DNA from: JBCCGI01 sp039029355
GTDB lineage: Bacteria > Planctomycetota > UBA1135 > GCA-002686595
Direction of reading: 5' to 3'
DNA length: 64,000 nucleotides
Assembly (NCBI GenBank): GCA_039029355.1
Contig: JBCCGI010000013.1
Span: 62,001-126,000, forward strand
In this document: piece after piece, positions 31,551 to 40,350 of the stretch
Position numbering within the stretch: position 1 is the first letter of the stretch
Layout: every line of letters starts with the position of its first letter
The notes under the pieces: generated by a model
What the model was told of the DNA's origin: nothing
The model's database searches: none
Seen by the model: only the letters and a program-made list of their open reading frames with translations
Made by a program: the position numbers and the translations under genes

Positions 31551-34163
31551 CTACGGCGCGCCGGCGCTCGCGGCGAAGGGATCCGCAGGATCGATGCGGG
31601 CGTCGCGGAGGCGGGCGACGAGCGTGTCCGGATCCCAGCCCAGATAGGCCGCGGCGCGGGTCTTGTTGGCGGTTCCGCTGGCGCAGCGGGTCTCCTCGAG
31701 CGCGGCGAAGAGGTCGCGGCGCGACGGATGCCGCGAGGGGATCTTGGCGACCAGGTGCAGCCCCACCCGTTCGGCCACCTCGCGGACCTCGGCCGCCCCC
31801 ACCGCGGCTCCGGGCCCTTGGAGCACCAGGCGCGCCATCACCGCCTCGAGCTGCCGAAGGTTGCCGGGCCAGCTCTGGCGCCAGAGGAGCGCCACCGCCG
31901 CCTCGTCGAGCTGCGGGGCCGCCAACCCCTCCGCCTCGGCCACGCGGCGCACGAACAGCCGCGCCAGGGACGGGATCGCGTTGCGCCGGTCGCACAAGGG
32001 CGGGACGGTGAGCACCAGCCGGCCAACCCGCGCCGCCAGCTCGCCGTGGAGTCCCCCGGCGCGCGCCGCGACCTCCGGCCGCTGGCCCAGCAGCACCAGC
32101 ACGCGCGGAGCCTCGTCACCAAGCCGCGCGAGGGTCGCTTCGAGCTCGGCCTGCCAGGCCTCGCCGGCACGCTCGAGGCCGGCCACGATCCACGTCGCCT
32201 CGCCGCGCGGCACGAGACGCGCCGCCGACCCCTCGCCCGCGAGCAGACGACGCGGCCGCCCAGCCGTGCCGGCGCCCTCGCGGTGCAGCCAGCGCGCCAG
32301 CGTCTCCTTGCCCGCGCCCTCGGGGCCGACGACCGCGGCCGGCATCCGCGCGCGCCCCGCGGCCAGCAGGTCTCCGGGCGCGAGCGGGAAGCCGAGGCGC
32401 GGCTCGACCAGCACCTCCTCGCCGAAGCGCTCGGCGTGCCACGCGCTGAAGCGCGCGCCGCACCAGGGCTCGAGGAACTCGTCCATCGCACGCGCGAGCC
32501 GCTCCTGATCGACGAGCGCAAAGTCGCGCCGCCGGGTGGACTCGAACGCGAGCAGCGCCTCGGTCCCGCGGGGTCCGCGCGCGGCGAGCACCAGCCCCGA
32601 GCCCGAGCGCGCGTGCAGCGAGAGCCGCTCGTCGGGCGCGTCGAACCGGATGCGCCCGCCGGTGGTCAGGGCGCGCACCAACGCCCGCCCGCGTCCCGCA
32701 TCGTCGCGCCAGTCCGCGAGCGCTCCTCCCGAAGAGGCCACCAGCTGCGGCGAGTCGTCCTCGACGTCGTAGCCCCACCAACGGCGCATCGCGAGCTTCA
32801 TCCCGAGCCCCGCGACGAGGCCGGCGAAGGCGCGCGCCCGCGGGTCGCGCCCGTCGACGCGGCCCGTCGCCGGCTCGGACACCGTCGCGGGCGCCTCGGC
32901 CACCGCGCCACGCCGCTCCCAGGCGGCTTCCAGGACGCGCCCGCGCCACCCGGCGGCCAGCGCGGCCAGGCGCCCCGCGGACGGCAGCAGGTGGTGGCCC
33001 AGCTCGATGGAAACCCAGCCCGCCACCTCGCCCTCGGCCGCGCCGTGGTCGAAGCGGATCGGGACGAGCGCCTGCGACAGGCAGGCGGGATCGAGCGCTC
33101 CCCGCAGCGGAGCCTCGCGCCGGTGCCGCAGCACCGGCGCCGCGCGTGCGATCAGGGTGTGCTCGGGCGCGGCTGGGTCGGCGCTCGCTCCGTCGCGCGC
33201 ATCGACCCACTCGTCCACGCGGTCGCGCAGACCGGGCGCCACCTCGACCTCGAGCCGCACCGCCTCGGAGGCAGGGCCCAGCACGAACACCGCGAGCGCC
33301 GAGGCGCCGAGGTCCGCGCGCTCGGGCCGCTCCGGCGACCCCTCGGGCTCGGGCTCGGGCTCGCGGCCGGGAAGCAGCGCGATCCAGTCCTCGCGCCGGC
33401 CGCGCAGCTCGGCCAGCGGCGCCGGCAGGTCGCCCTCGTAGGCCGCCAGTCCGCGAGCGGCCGTGCGTGCTGCCTCCTCGTTGCCGAGCAGGAGCTCGCA
33501 CCACACGAGCAGCCACGCCAACTCGTCGTCGCCCGCCAGCTCGCCGAGCTGGTCGTCGAGCCACAGCCGTGCCTCGCGCACGCGCCCGCGCTCGAGCAGG
33601 CACGCCGCGACCCCGCCGACGGCGGCGCGGCGGGTCGCGCGCGAGGCAGGCGAAGCATGTGGGGTGAGCAGCTCGCGGTGGGCCTCCTCGCCGTCGACCG
33701 GGCCGGCTCGCGCGCGGCGGAGGCGCGCCCCCCACAGGGCGGCCGCGTGCTCGCCGCCCTCGAGGCCGGCCAGGTGGGCGTAGAGGCGCGTCGCCACGGC
33801 GAGCGGCGACTCGCCCGGAGCCGGCAGGCGTAACGACCCGCCCGTCGGCTCGTCCACCAGCACGCGCCAGGCCTCGTCGACCGACAGCTCGGGCCGCCCC
33901 CAGGCGCGAAAGCGCCCCGGTCCGAGGTGCGCGGCGAGGTGATGGAAGAGCAGCGCGCACAGCGCCTGCTCGCGGCGCCGGCGCGCCAGCTCGACCAGCT
34001 CGGCGCTGGCGCCGTCGAGCGCCGCGGAGCCCTCCTCCGCCCGCTCGGCCCGACCGGCGTGCAGGAAGAGCCGCAGCGCGAGCGTGAGGCGCCGCGCGCG
34101 CTCGCGATCGTCGTGCGCCGCGTCCGGCAGCAGCAGGTCGAGGATGTCCTCGCAGCCCGTCAC
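31551..34163 (-). CDS. Degenerate sigma-54-activator-like AAA+ protein with Fis-type HTH
   Basis: 870 residues, GTG at 34163 overlapping the upstream stop by 4 bp. Residues 1-300 are helical and TPR-like, 300-580 include a GAF-like section (VASSGGALADWRDD, LSLHARSGSGLVLA). Then comes an enhancer-binding-protein AAA+ core: Walker A VVGPEGAGKETLARWLH at about 610, sensor-2 motif LLWRQSWPGNLRQLEAVM at about 765, and a C-terminal Fis-like helix-turn-helix (NKTRAAAYLGWDPDTLVARL) at about 830-855. The segment between Walker A and B is about 25 residues short, removing the GAFTGA loop needed to touch sigma-54, and the Walker B DE is replaced (TWIVAGLERAGEAW). It therefore should not remodel sigma-54 polymerase; it may be a DNA-binding pseudo-ATPase sensor. 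Confidence 0.75.
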   Translation of the reverse strand: MTGCEDILDLLLPDAAHDDRERARRLTLALRLFLHAGRAERAEEGSAALDGASAELVELARRRREQALCALLFHHLAAHLGPGRFRAWGRPELSVDEAWRVLVDEPTGGSLRLPAPGESPLAVATRLYAHLAGLEGGEHAAALWGARLRRARAGPVDGEEAHRELLTPHASPASRATRRAAVGGVAACLLERGRVREARLWLDDQLGELAGDDELAWLLVWCELLLGNEEAARTAARGLAAYEGDLPAPLAELRGRREDWIALLPGREPEPEPEGSPERPERADLGASALAVFVLGPASEAVRLEVEVAPGLRDRVDEWVDARDGASADPAAPEHTLIARAAPVLRHRREAPLRGALDPACLSQALVPIRFDHGAAEGEVAGWVSIELGHHLLPSAGRLAALAAGWRGRVLEAAWERRGAVAEAPATVSEPATGRVDGRDPRARAFAGLVAGLGMKLAMRRWWGYDVEDDSPQLVASSGGALADWRDDAGRGRALVRALTTGGRIRFDAPDERLSLHARSGSGLVLAARGPRGTEALLAFESTRRRDFALVDQERLARAMDEFLEPWCGARFSAWHAERFGEEVLVEPRLGFPLAPGDLLAAGRARMPAAVVGPEGAGKETLARWLHREGAGTAGRPRRLLAGEGSAARLVPRGEATWIVAGLERAGEAWQAELEATLARLGDEAPRVLVLLGQRPEVAARAGGLHGELAARVGRLVLTVPPLCDRRNAIPSLARLFVRRVAEAEGLAAPQLDEAAVALLWRQSWPGNLRQLEAVMARLVLQGPGAAVGAAEVREVAERVGLHLVAKIPSRHPSRRDLFAALEETRCASGTANKTRAAAYLGWDPDTLVARLRDARIDPADPFAASAGAP

Positions 34164-34993
34164 GCGCCGTCCCCCAGGACGGCGTGCGCAACGCGCTCGG
34201 CCGACGAGCCGGCCCCGCTCGCCAGGGCCCGGGCCAGCTCGGCGGTCGCCGGCGCTGGCCGCCACGAGCTGCCGCCGCGGAACACCGCGACCCGCAGCCG
34301 CAGCTCGGCCAGCGCGCGCTCGAGGTCCGCGGCGGTCGGGCGGAGCAGCAGATCCAGCCGGGCTCCGGCGCGTACCGCGCGCCGCAGGTCTCCGACGGCG
34401 AGCGCGAAGAACAGGCTGTCGACAAGCGCCTCGACCCCGCACCCGGGGACGTCGGCGGCACGGTCGGCCGCGCCCAGCGCCAACCGATCGTTGCCGCCCT
34501 GCTCGTGGGCGCGCGCCAGCAGGGTGCAGGCGCGCCACTCGATCTCAGGCGTCGGTGACGCGTCGAGCACGCGCACCAGCTCGGCCCGCGCGGCCGCCGC
34601 CTCGCCCTCGGCCAGGAGCGCACGCGCCAGCGCGAGCCGCCTGCGGGGCGTCGGGTCGAGCCCCAACGCCGCACGTGCGAGGGTGGTGGGTCCGGGCCAC
34701 TCCGTCTCCGGCAGGGCGGCGATGGAAGCCAGGAGGTGTAGATCGCCGGCCCGTTCGTCGCGCCACAGCTCCAGCGCGTCGCGGGCGCGCACGCGCCACG
34801 CAAAGGCGTTGGCCTCGGACTCGCGCGGCTGGCCCACGAAGCGACCGAAGGGCGCCTGGGTGGCCCGGAGAGCGGCCGCCTCGGCGAGCAACGTCGCGAT
34901 CTCGGCCCGCAGGATCTCCGAGAGCTCGTCGTGCGCGCTGCGCGGCACCTCGCGTCCAAGACGACCGTCGCGAACCGGTCCTCGGAAGCTCAT
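34160..34993 (-). CDS. Alpha-helical repeat protein of unknown function
   Basis: 277 residues, ATG at 34993 overlapping the stop of the sigma-like gene (ATGA). The longer frame to 35620 runs antisense-like through that gene and is not used. Sequence is Ala/Leu/Arg-rich, helical, with TPR-like units (RRRLALARALLAEGEAAAAR, LARAHEQGGNDRLALGAADR, DSLFFALAVGDLRRAVRAGA). No signal peptide, no transmembrane helix, no catalytic motif. It is the middle gene of a three-gene operon with 4-bp overlaps at both ends, so it very likely works with the sigma-like protein and the degenerate AAA+ protein, perhaps as an adaptor. Confidence 0.7.
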   Translation of the reverse strand: MSFRGPVRDGRLGREVPRSAHDELSEILRAEIATLLAEAAALRATQAPFGRFVGQPRESEANAFAWRVRARDALELWRDERAGDLHLLASIAALPETEWPGPTTLARAALGLDPTPRRRLALARALLAEGEAAAARAELVRVLDASPTPEIEWRACTLLARAHEQGGNDRLALGAADRAADVPGCGVEALVDSLFFALAVGDLRRAVRAGARLDLLLRPTAADLERALAELRLRVAVFRGGSSWRPAPATAELARALASGAGSSAERVAHAVLGDGA

Positions 34994-35592
34994 CGCGCCT
35001 CCTCGTCGGCCTGGGTGGAGCGGCCCAGCAGCGCGCACAGCGCGCGCCGCGCGCCACGGGCGAGCTCGGTCGCCGAGGTCCCCAGCGCCCGCGCGGTCGC
35101 GTCGAGGGGCGCCGCCTCGACCACCAGCCGCAGGAAGGCGTCGCGGTCCGCGAAGGAGAGCCGGTGGAAGCGCGCGCACCCCGCCGCAAGCGCGTCCGGC
35201 GCCAGGTCGAAGCGGGCGGCGAGCCCGCCGGCGGCCCTCACCGCCTCGGCGGCCGGCGGCTCGCCTGCGGGCGACGGCGGCGCGACGCCCTGCCGTTCCT
35301 CGTCGAGCAGGCCGTCGAGCACCTCCTCGACCCGCGCGCGCAGCCAGAGATCGAGCCGCGGCCGGCCGCGGTAGCGAACGGCGCGCGCCGCGCAAAGCGC
35401 CATCGTCCGCAGGCAGGCGCGGTCGACGTCGAGGAGGAGCGCGCGTTCCCGCGCGCGCCGCGCGACGCGCGCGCGCAGCTCGAGCGGGTCGTCCGGGACG
35501 ATCCGCGCCAGAATCTCGCGCGGACCGCCTCGCGCCAGAAGCTCGGCCGCCGCGGGGCGGCCCTTGACTCGGTGCTCTGTGGCCGGGATCAC
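34990..35592 (-). CDS. Divergent sigma-70-like protein
   Basis: 200 residues, GTG at 35592 preceded by GGAGG at a 6-nt distance. A region-2-like stretch (RACLRTMALCAARAVRYRGR then LDLWLRARVEEVLDGLL) and a region-4-like C-terminal stretch (RLSFADRDAFLRLVVEAAPL, ARALGTSATELARGARRALC) have the layout of an ECF sigma factor, but the region 2.1-2.2 core for binding the beta-prime clamp (usually DxxDLxQExF) is not recognisable. It could be a very divergent sigma factor or a DNA-binding protein derived from one. First gene of the operon 35592-31551; the 273-bp gap upstream of it is shared with divergent fabI. Confidence 0.55.
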   Translation of the reverse strand: MIPATEHRVKGRPAAAELLARGGPREILARIVPDDPLELRARVARRARERALLLDVDRACLRTMALCAARAVRYRGRPRLDLWLRARVEEVLDGLLDEERQGVAPPSPAGEPPAAEAVRAAGGLAARFDLAPDALAAGCARFHRLSFADRDAFLRLVVEAAPLDATARALGTSATELARGARRALCALLGRSTQADEEAR

Positions 35593-35865
35593 GAATTCCT
35601 CCGTCGGGGGGGGGCTGCAAGGAAGCAAGGGCGAGGGAAGTCGAGGGACCCGAGTCTAGAAGCGCCCGCCAATCGTGCTTGGAAAAGCGCCTCTCCCCCC
35701 AATCCCGGCCCCCCAGCGGGCATCGCTCCGATCTCGACCCCGCGATTTCCCCGGATCCACCAACGGTGAATGGCTCGCCTCCCGCGCCTCGCCGGCCGCC
35801 CTAAGGAAACCGCTGGCGCCGCTCGCTACCATCCCGGACCCCCTGACCCCCAACCCAGGATCGTC

Positions 35866-36639
35866 GTGAGCGGATTTCTCGAAGGACGCACCGGACTCAT
35901 CGTCGGCGTCGCCAACAAGCGCTCCATCGCGTGGGCCTGCGCGCAGGCCATGCACGCCCAGGGCATGCGTCTCGCGTTCAGCTACGTCAACGAGCGCCTG
36001 GAGAAGCCGGTGCGCCGGCTGGCGGGCGAGCTCGAGGGTTCGGTCTGCTTCCCCTGCGACGTGACCAAGGAAGAGGAGATCACGCGGCTCTTCGAGAGCG
36101 TCGGCGAGGAGTTCGGCGGGCTCGACGCCTTCGTGCACGCGGTCGCCTCGGCCAAGCGCGAGGAGCTCGCCGGCGACTTCTTCGAGACGTCGAAGGAAGG
36201 CTACATGCTGGCGCACGAGATCTCCGCCTACTCGCTCACGTCGATGGCGCGCGCCGCGCTGCCGTTGATGGAGGGCCGCCAGGGTTCGATCGTGACGCTG
36301 ACCTACATCGGATCGGAGCGCGTGGTGAAGAACTACAACATCATGGGGATCGCCAAGGCGGCGCTCGAGGCGTCGGTGCGCTACCTCGCCTACGACCTGG
36401 GCCCGCGCGGGATCCGCGTCAACGCGATCTCGGCCGGCCCGATCCGCACCGTGTCGGCCCAGGGCATCGAGGGCTTCAGCGAGGTGCTGGACCACATCGC
36501 CGGGATGGCCCCCCTGCGCCGCAACATCACCGCCGAGGAGGTCGGCGACGCCTGCGCGTTCCTGTCGGGCGACATGAGCCGCGGGATCACCGGGACGACG
36601 CTCTACGTCGACGCCGGCTACAACATCATGGGCGTGTAA
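35866..36639 (+). CDS. fabI: Enoyl-[acyl-carrier-protein] reductase FabI
   Basis: NADH-dependent reduction of trans-2-enoyl-ACP, last step of each fatty-acid elongation cycle; cytoplasmic, short-chain dehydrogenase fold. The GTG at 35866 with GGA upstream gives 257 residues, the usual length; the frame extends upstream to 35770 without similarity. Features: nucleotide-binding start GLIVGVANKRSIAWACAQAM, FPCDVTKEEEI, VHAVASAKREEL, and the FabI-specific active site Y147-x9-Y157-x6-K164 within TYIGSERVVKNYNIMGIAKA. The C-terminus has RNAISAGPIRT-like VNAISAGPIRTVSAQGI, the flexible substrate loop. It overlaps the convergent CPBP protease gene by 14 bp at the 3' end. Confidence 0.95.
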   Translation: MSGFLEGRTGLIVGVANKRSIAWACAQAMHAQGMRLAFSYVNERLEKPVRRLAGELEGSVCFPCDVTKEEEITRLFESVGEEFGGLDAFVHAVASAKREELAGDFFETSKEGYMLAHEISAYSLTSMARAALPLMEGRQGSIVTLTYIGSERVVKNYNIMGIAKAALEASVRYLAYDLGPRGIRVNAISAGPIRTVSAQGIEGFSEVLDHIAGMAPLRRNITAEEVGDACAFLSGDMSRGITGTTLYVDAGYNIMGV

Positions 36640-37486
36640 GGCGTCCGCGAACGAGCACCACGCACGAGACCACGAAGGCCGGCAGCGCCATGGCGGTCAG
36701 CGGTGCGCCGACCGCGGCGAGCACCTCCTCGTCGGCGTCCGCCAAGGTCCGCGCAACGAGGACGGCGATCGCGTTCGACACGGCGTGGCACACCATCGGC
36801 GGCACGACCGAGCGCGTCCCCCACCCCACGAAGCCGAACCAAAGCCCCAGCGGCAGGACGCCGAGCACGTGCATCGGGTCCATGTGCGCGAGGGCGAAGA
36901 TCAGGCCGGGCAGGCCGATGGCCAGCGGCGCGGTCCAGCGCTTCTGCAGCCGGTGCTGCACGTAGCCGCGATAGAGCAGCTCCTCGCAGAAGCCCGGCAC
37001 CACCGACAGGCTGAAGATCATCAGGAGCCCGACCAGGCCCTCGGGCTCGACGATCAGAGCGGAGATGCGCTCGATGTGCGCGGAGGGCTCGTCGAACACG
37101 GCGCCGGCCAGGAGCTCGCCGAGCCCCGCGGCGAACAGCGAACCGAGGCAGAACACCGGCAGCCAGCGCCAGGCGATGCGCGGGCGGACGAAGCCCAGCC
37201 GGCGCGCGAAGGGCTCACGCGCGAGCGCGGCCGGCAGCACCGCCATGGCGGCCACCAGCGCCTGCGCCGGGAGGATGAAGAGGAGCAGGAACTCCAGCGG
37301 CGAGAGGTCCTCCATCCACGTCTCCACCTCGGCCATCGCGTCGAGGTCGCCCTCGAAGTCGGTGGCGACTCCGAAGGCGACAAAGCTGAGCAGGATGCCC
37401 AGCAGCAGCGAGAACGGCAGCGCGGAGAAGAGGACGAGCAGCGCCGCCAGGATCCGCGGCTGCCCGTGACGCTCGGGGTCAGTCAC
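36626..37486 (-). CDS. CPBP-family intramembrane metalloprotease
   Basis: 286 residues, multi-pass membrane protein of the CPBP (CAAX protease and bacteriocin-processing, Rce1-like) family. Catalytic motifs: E168-E169-x3-R173 (FCEELLYRGYV), FALAHMDP with H201, and CHAVSNA with H234 and N238. About seven or eight hydrophobic segments. Known members cleave prenylated or signal-like peptides inside the membrane; the substrate here is unknown. Its ATG lies inside the 3' end of the secreted-protein gene upstream (8-bp overlap), so it is translationally coupled to that gene, and the secreted protein is a reasonable candidate substrate or partner. Confidence 0.87.
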   Translation of the reverse strand: MTDPERHGQPRILAALLVLFSALPFSLLLGILLSFVAFGVATDFEGDLDAMAEVETWMEDLSPLEFLLLFILPAQALVAAMAVLPAALAREPFARRLGFVRPRIAWRWLPVFCLGSLFAAGLGELLAGAVFDEPSAHIERISALIVEPEGLVGLLMIFSLSVVPGFCEELLYRGYVQHRLQKRWTAPLAIGLPGLIFALAHMDPMHVLGVLPLGLWFGFVGWGTRSVVPPMVCHAVSNAIAVLVARTLADADEEVLAAVGAPLTAMALPAFVVSCVVLVRGRLTRP

Positions 37487-38540
37487 CCAGCGTCATCTGG
37501 AGGCTCGACGTGCCCGAGAGGCGGTAGACGCCGCGCATGCCGAGCTCCTGGTCGAAGAACGCCTGCGCCCAGCCCAGCTCGGCTTCGAGCTCGACGTCGC
37601 CGGCCCAGCGGAAGCTGTGCACGTGGCCGGCCTCCAGGTTCCAGAGCAGCTCGCCCTCGCCGTCCAGGTTCCAGGTCAGGAGGAAGTCCTCGAAATTGAA
37701 GTCGAGGTCCTCGCCGAAGGAGTCGGTGGCGCGCACGAGACGCTCGCCGAGGTCGAGCTCGACCGAGGCGTCGACCGCAAAGCCGATCCGGCCCACCGCC
37801 ACGCCGTCGATCTCGTCGGCGCCGTTGTACTTGGCCTCGATCTTGCCGTCGTAGTCGCCGTCCGCCTCGCCGAGGTTGGTGAGCGTGGAGGCGAGCATCG
37901 CCGGCACCTCCATATTGACGTAGCGCTCGTCACCCAGGCTCGTCGGCTCGATCGCCAGGTCGCCGCCGGCCGCGAAGACACGGGCGAGGGCGTCGGGGTC
38001 GACCTCCCACTCGTCGTCCTCTTCGACGGCGTCGTCGGGCAGGAAGCCCAGGAAATCGGCCTCCTGGACCAGGCGGCCCAGGACCTCCTCGTCGCCGCCG
38101 CCCTCCTCGAGGCTGCGGCGGTACTCCCCGGAGTCCTCGTCCCACTCGAAGCGGACCGTGGCGTCCTCCAGCTCGCTGGCGGCGGTGGCGGTATGTTCCT
38201 CCAGATCGCCGTCGTCCAGCGAGACCGTCGTCTCGGTCATCAGGCCCTCGTAGGTCCGGAGCAGCTTTCGGACCCGGCCGTCCGCGACCTCCTCGTACTC
38301 GTCGGAGAGGGTCACGCGGCGCTCGGCGGTCATGCTGACCTCGGGGAGCTCCTGTTCCATCGGGGCGCCGTCGACCAGGACCTCGAAGGAATCGACCTCC
38401 AGCGAGGTCTCCTCGACGTAGTTCTTGGTCAGGACCGTGAATCCGGCGGGGGCAAAGCCGGCCTCGTCGCGGGCCGAGGCGGCGGCGAGGGCCAGGGGGG
38501 CGAGGACGAGCGTGGGATAGGTGATTCGGCGCGGCAGCAT
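37479..38540 (-). CDS. Secreted acidic protein of unknown function
   Basis: 353 residues. The ATG at 38540 follows a strong AGGAGG ribosome binding site; the longer frame to 38768 is ignored for that reason. Signal peptide MLPRRITYPTLVLAPLALAA cleaved near AASA. The mature part is very acidic (runs such as DDGDLEEHTATAASELED and DDAVEEDDEWEVD) and predicted to be mostly beta strands, with a repeated pattern of short strands around residues 200-330 (KYNGADEIDGVAVGRIGFAV, NLDGEGELLWNLEAGHVHSF). I know no family name; similar exported proteins of this size are common hypotheticals in planctomycetes. Coupled to the CPBP protease gene by an 8-bp overlap. Confidence 0.78.
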   Translation of the reverse strand: MLPRRITYPTLVLAPLALAAASARDEAGFAPAGFTVLTKNYVEETSLEVDSFEVLVDGAPMEQELPEVSMTAERRVTLSDEYEEVADGRVRKLLRTYEGLMTETTVSLDDGDLEEHTATAASELEDATVRFEWDEDSGEYRRSLEEGGGDEEVLGRLVQEADFLGFLPDDAVEEDDEWEVDPDALARVFAAGGDLAIEPTSLGDERYVNMEVPAMLASTLTNLGEADGDYDGKIEAKYNGADEIDGVAVGRIGFAVDASVELDLGERLVRATDSFGEDLDFNFEDFLLTWNLDGEGELLWNLEAGHVHSFRWAGDVELEAELGWAQAFFDQELGMRGVYRLSGTSSLQMTLGD

Positions 38541-38828
38541 GGGGGCCTCCTTCCGGGGGCGAACCTTGGGATCCTGGATGGGGACCCTGAGCGCGGGAGC
38601 ATGCCCTGGGCTTCGAGCCGCGCGCCAGAGATTTCCGTCCCGAAGCCGGCATTGCGCCAACAGCCGCCCAGCGCGGGTCGTAGCGCCCGCGGTTGCGCGG
38701 GCGAGGGCGCGTGCCGCGCGTGCGGCCTTGCGTCCACCGTTGCGCCACGCTACACCTTTCCGCCCCATTTCGCCGCCGCGCGCGGCAGCAGACCGTCCAG
38801 ATCGCTGTCCCTAGAGAACACATCGACC
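38541..38828. promoter_or_regulatory. Divergent intergenic region, secreted protein / ABC cassette
   Basis: 288 bases shared by the upstream regions of the minus-strand secreted-protein gene and the plus-strand ABC transporter cassette. AGGAGG at the left end is the ribosome binding site for the minus-strand gene. No clear -35/-10 pair or operator palindrome could be picked out by eye, and the ATPase ATG at 38829 has no obvious Shine-Dalgarno sequence. Confidence 0.3.
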
Positions 38829-39611
38829 ATGGCACCCATGATCGAGATCCGTGGGCTCACCAAGCGCTTCGGCCCGTTCACTGCGGTGAACGGAGTTTCG
38901 TTCGCGGTGGAGTCCGGAGAAGTGCTCGGGTTCCTCGGGCCCAACGGCGCCGGCAAGTCGACCACCATGAAGATGGTCACCGGCTTCCTCACCCCCACCG
39001 CCGGCGACGTGCTCGTGGCCGGCAAGAGCGTGGCGGAGGCGCCGATCGCCGCCAAGGAGCGCCTGGGCTACCTGCCCGAAGGCGCGCCGGCCTACCCCGA
39101 CATGACGCCGCTCGGCTTCCTGCGGTTCGTCGCCGACATCCGCGGCTTCGGCGGTGACGAGCGCGCGCGCCGCATCGACGAGGTCGTGCGCAAGGTGCAC
39201 CTAGAGAGCGTGCTGCACCAGTCGATCGAGACGCTGTCGAAGGGCTTCAAGCGCCGCGTCGCGCTGGCCCAGGCGATCCTGCACGACCCCGACGTGCTGA
39301 TCCTCGACGAGCCGACCGACGGCCTCGACCCGAACCAGAAGCACGAGGTCCGCGCGCTCATCCGCGAGATGGCGAAGGACAAGGCCATCGTGCTGTCGAC
39401 GCACATCCTCGAAGAGGTCGAGTCGGTGTGCTCGCGGGTGATCGTGATCAACGCCGGCCAGCTGGTGTTCGACGGCACGCCCAAGGAGCTCGACTCGCGC
39501 GCGCCGGCCGACGTCACGGCCGGGCGGCTCGATTGGGTGTTCCGCTCGCTGACGACCAGCGAGACCGGCGCCGGCGCTCCGGCCGCGCAGGAAGGAGCCC
39601 CGGTCGCATGA
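38829..39611 (+). CDS. ABC transporter ATP-binding protein, GldA/NatA-like
   Basis: 260 residues from the ATG at 38829. Walker A GPNGAGKST at 37-45, signature loop with TLSKGFKRRVALAQA (LSKG in place of LSGG), Walker B VLILDEPTDGLDP, H-loop STHILEEVESV. It powers the membrane subunit encoded next, which it overlaps by 4 bp (ATGA). Together with the following GldF-like, GldG-like and DUF4340 genes it forms the cassette often annotated as gliding-motility ABC transporter. In bacteria that do not glide, similar cassettes are thought to export or remodel envelope material; substrate unknown. Confidence 0.93.
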   Translation: MAPMIEIRGLTKRFGPFTAVNGVSFAVESGEVLGFLGPNGAGKSTTMKMVTGFLTPTAGDVLVAGKSVAEAPIAAKERLGYLPEGAPAYPDMTPLGFLRFVADIRGFGGDERARRIDEVVRKVHLESVLHQSIETLSKGFKRRVALAQAILHDPDVLILDEPTDGLDPNQKHEVRALIREMAKDKAIVLSTHILEEVESVCSRVIVINAGQLVFDGTPKELDSRAPADVTAGRLDWVFRSLTTSETGAGAPAAQEGAPVA

Positions 39612-40348
39612 GGCACGTCAAGAGCATCTTCAAGCGCGAGCTCGCGGGCTACTTCGTCACGCCGGTCGCGTACGTCTTCATCGTCATCTTCCTGATCCTG
39701 TCGGGCGTCTTCACCTTCAGCTCGGACCTCGGGAACTTCTACGAGCGCGGCCAGGCCGACCTGCGCTCGTTCTTCGGCTTCCATCCCTGGCTGTACCTGT
39801 TCCTGATCCCGGCGATCTCGATGCGCCTGTGGGCCGAGGAGCGCAAGCTCGGGACGATCGAGCTGCTCATGACGCTGCCGATCACGATGACCCAGGCCGT
39901 GCTCGGCAAGTTCCTGGCGGCGTGGGCCTTCTCGGGCATCGCGCTGGCGCTGACCTTCCCGGTGTGGATCACGTGCAACCACCTGGGCGATCCCGACAAC
40001 TACGCGATCGTCTCGGGCTACATCGGCAGCTTCCTGCTGGCGGGTGGCTTCCTGGCCATCGGCTCGTGCATCTCGGCGGTCACCAAGAACCAGGTGATCG
40101 CCTTCGTGCTGAGCGTGGTCCTCTGCTTCGTCTTCCTGCTGTCGGGGCTCGACGTGGTGATGGCGTTCTTCCGCTCGTGGGCGCCGCAGGTGCTGCTCGA
40201 CACGATCGCCTCGTTCAGCTTCCTGACGCACTTCGAGGCGATCTCGAAGGGCGTGATCGACGCGCGTGACCTGGTGTTCTTCGCCTCGGTCGTCGCGTTC
40301 TTCCTGTTCTCGAACGTGCTGATCCTCGACGCGAAGAAGGCGGACTGA
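39608..40348 (+). CDS. ABC-2-type permease, GldF-like
   Basis: 246 residues, six predicted transmembrane helices. The ATG at 39608 overlaps the ATPase stop (ATGA). N-terminus RHVKSIFKRELAGYFVTPVA with the first helix AYVFIVIFLILSGVFTF, the amphipathic RLWAEERKLGTIELLMTLPI coupling segment typical of ABC-2 permeases of the GldF type, and FLLSGLDVVMAFF near the end. It forms the transport pore with the ATPase at 38829-39611. The next gene starts 2 bases later. Confidence 0.9.
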   Translation: MRHVKSIFKRELAGYFVTPVAYVFIVIFLILSGVFTFSSDLGNFYERGQADLRSFFGFHPWLYLFLIPAISMRLWAEERKLGTIELLMTLPITMTQAVLGKFLAAWAFSGIALALTFPVWITCNHLGDPDNYAIVSGYIGSFLLAGGFLAIGSCISAVTKNQVIAFVLSVVLCFVFLLSGLDVVMAFFRSWAPQVLLDTIASFSFLTHFEAISKGVIDARDLVFFASVVAFFLFSNVLILDAKKAD

Positions 40349-40350
40349 TC

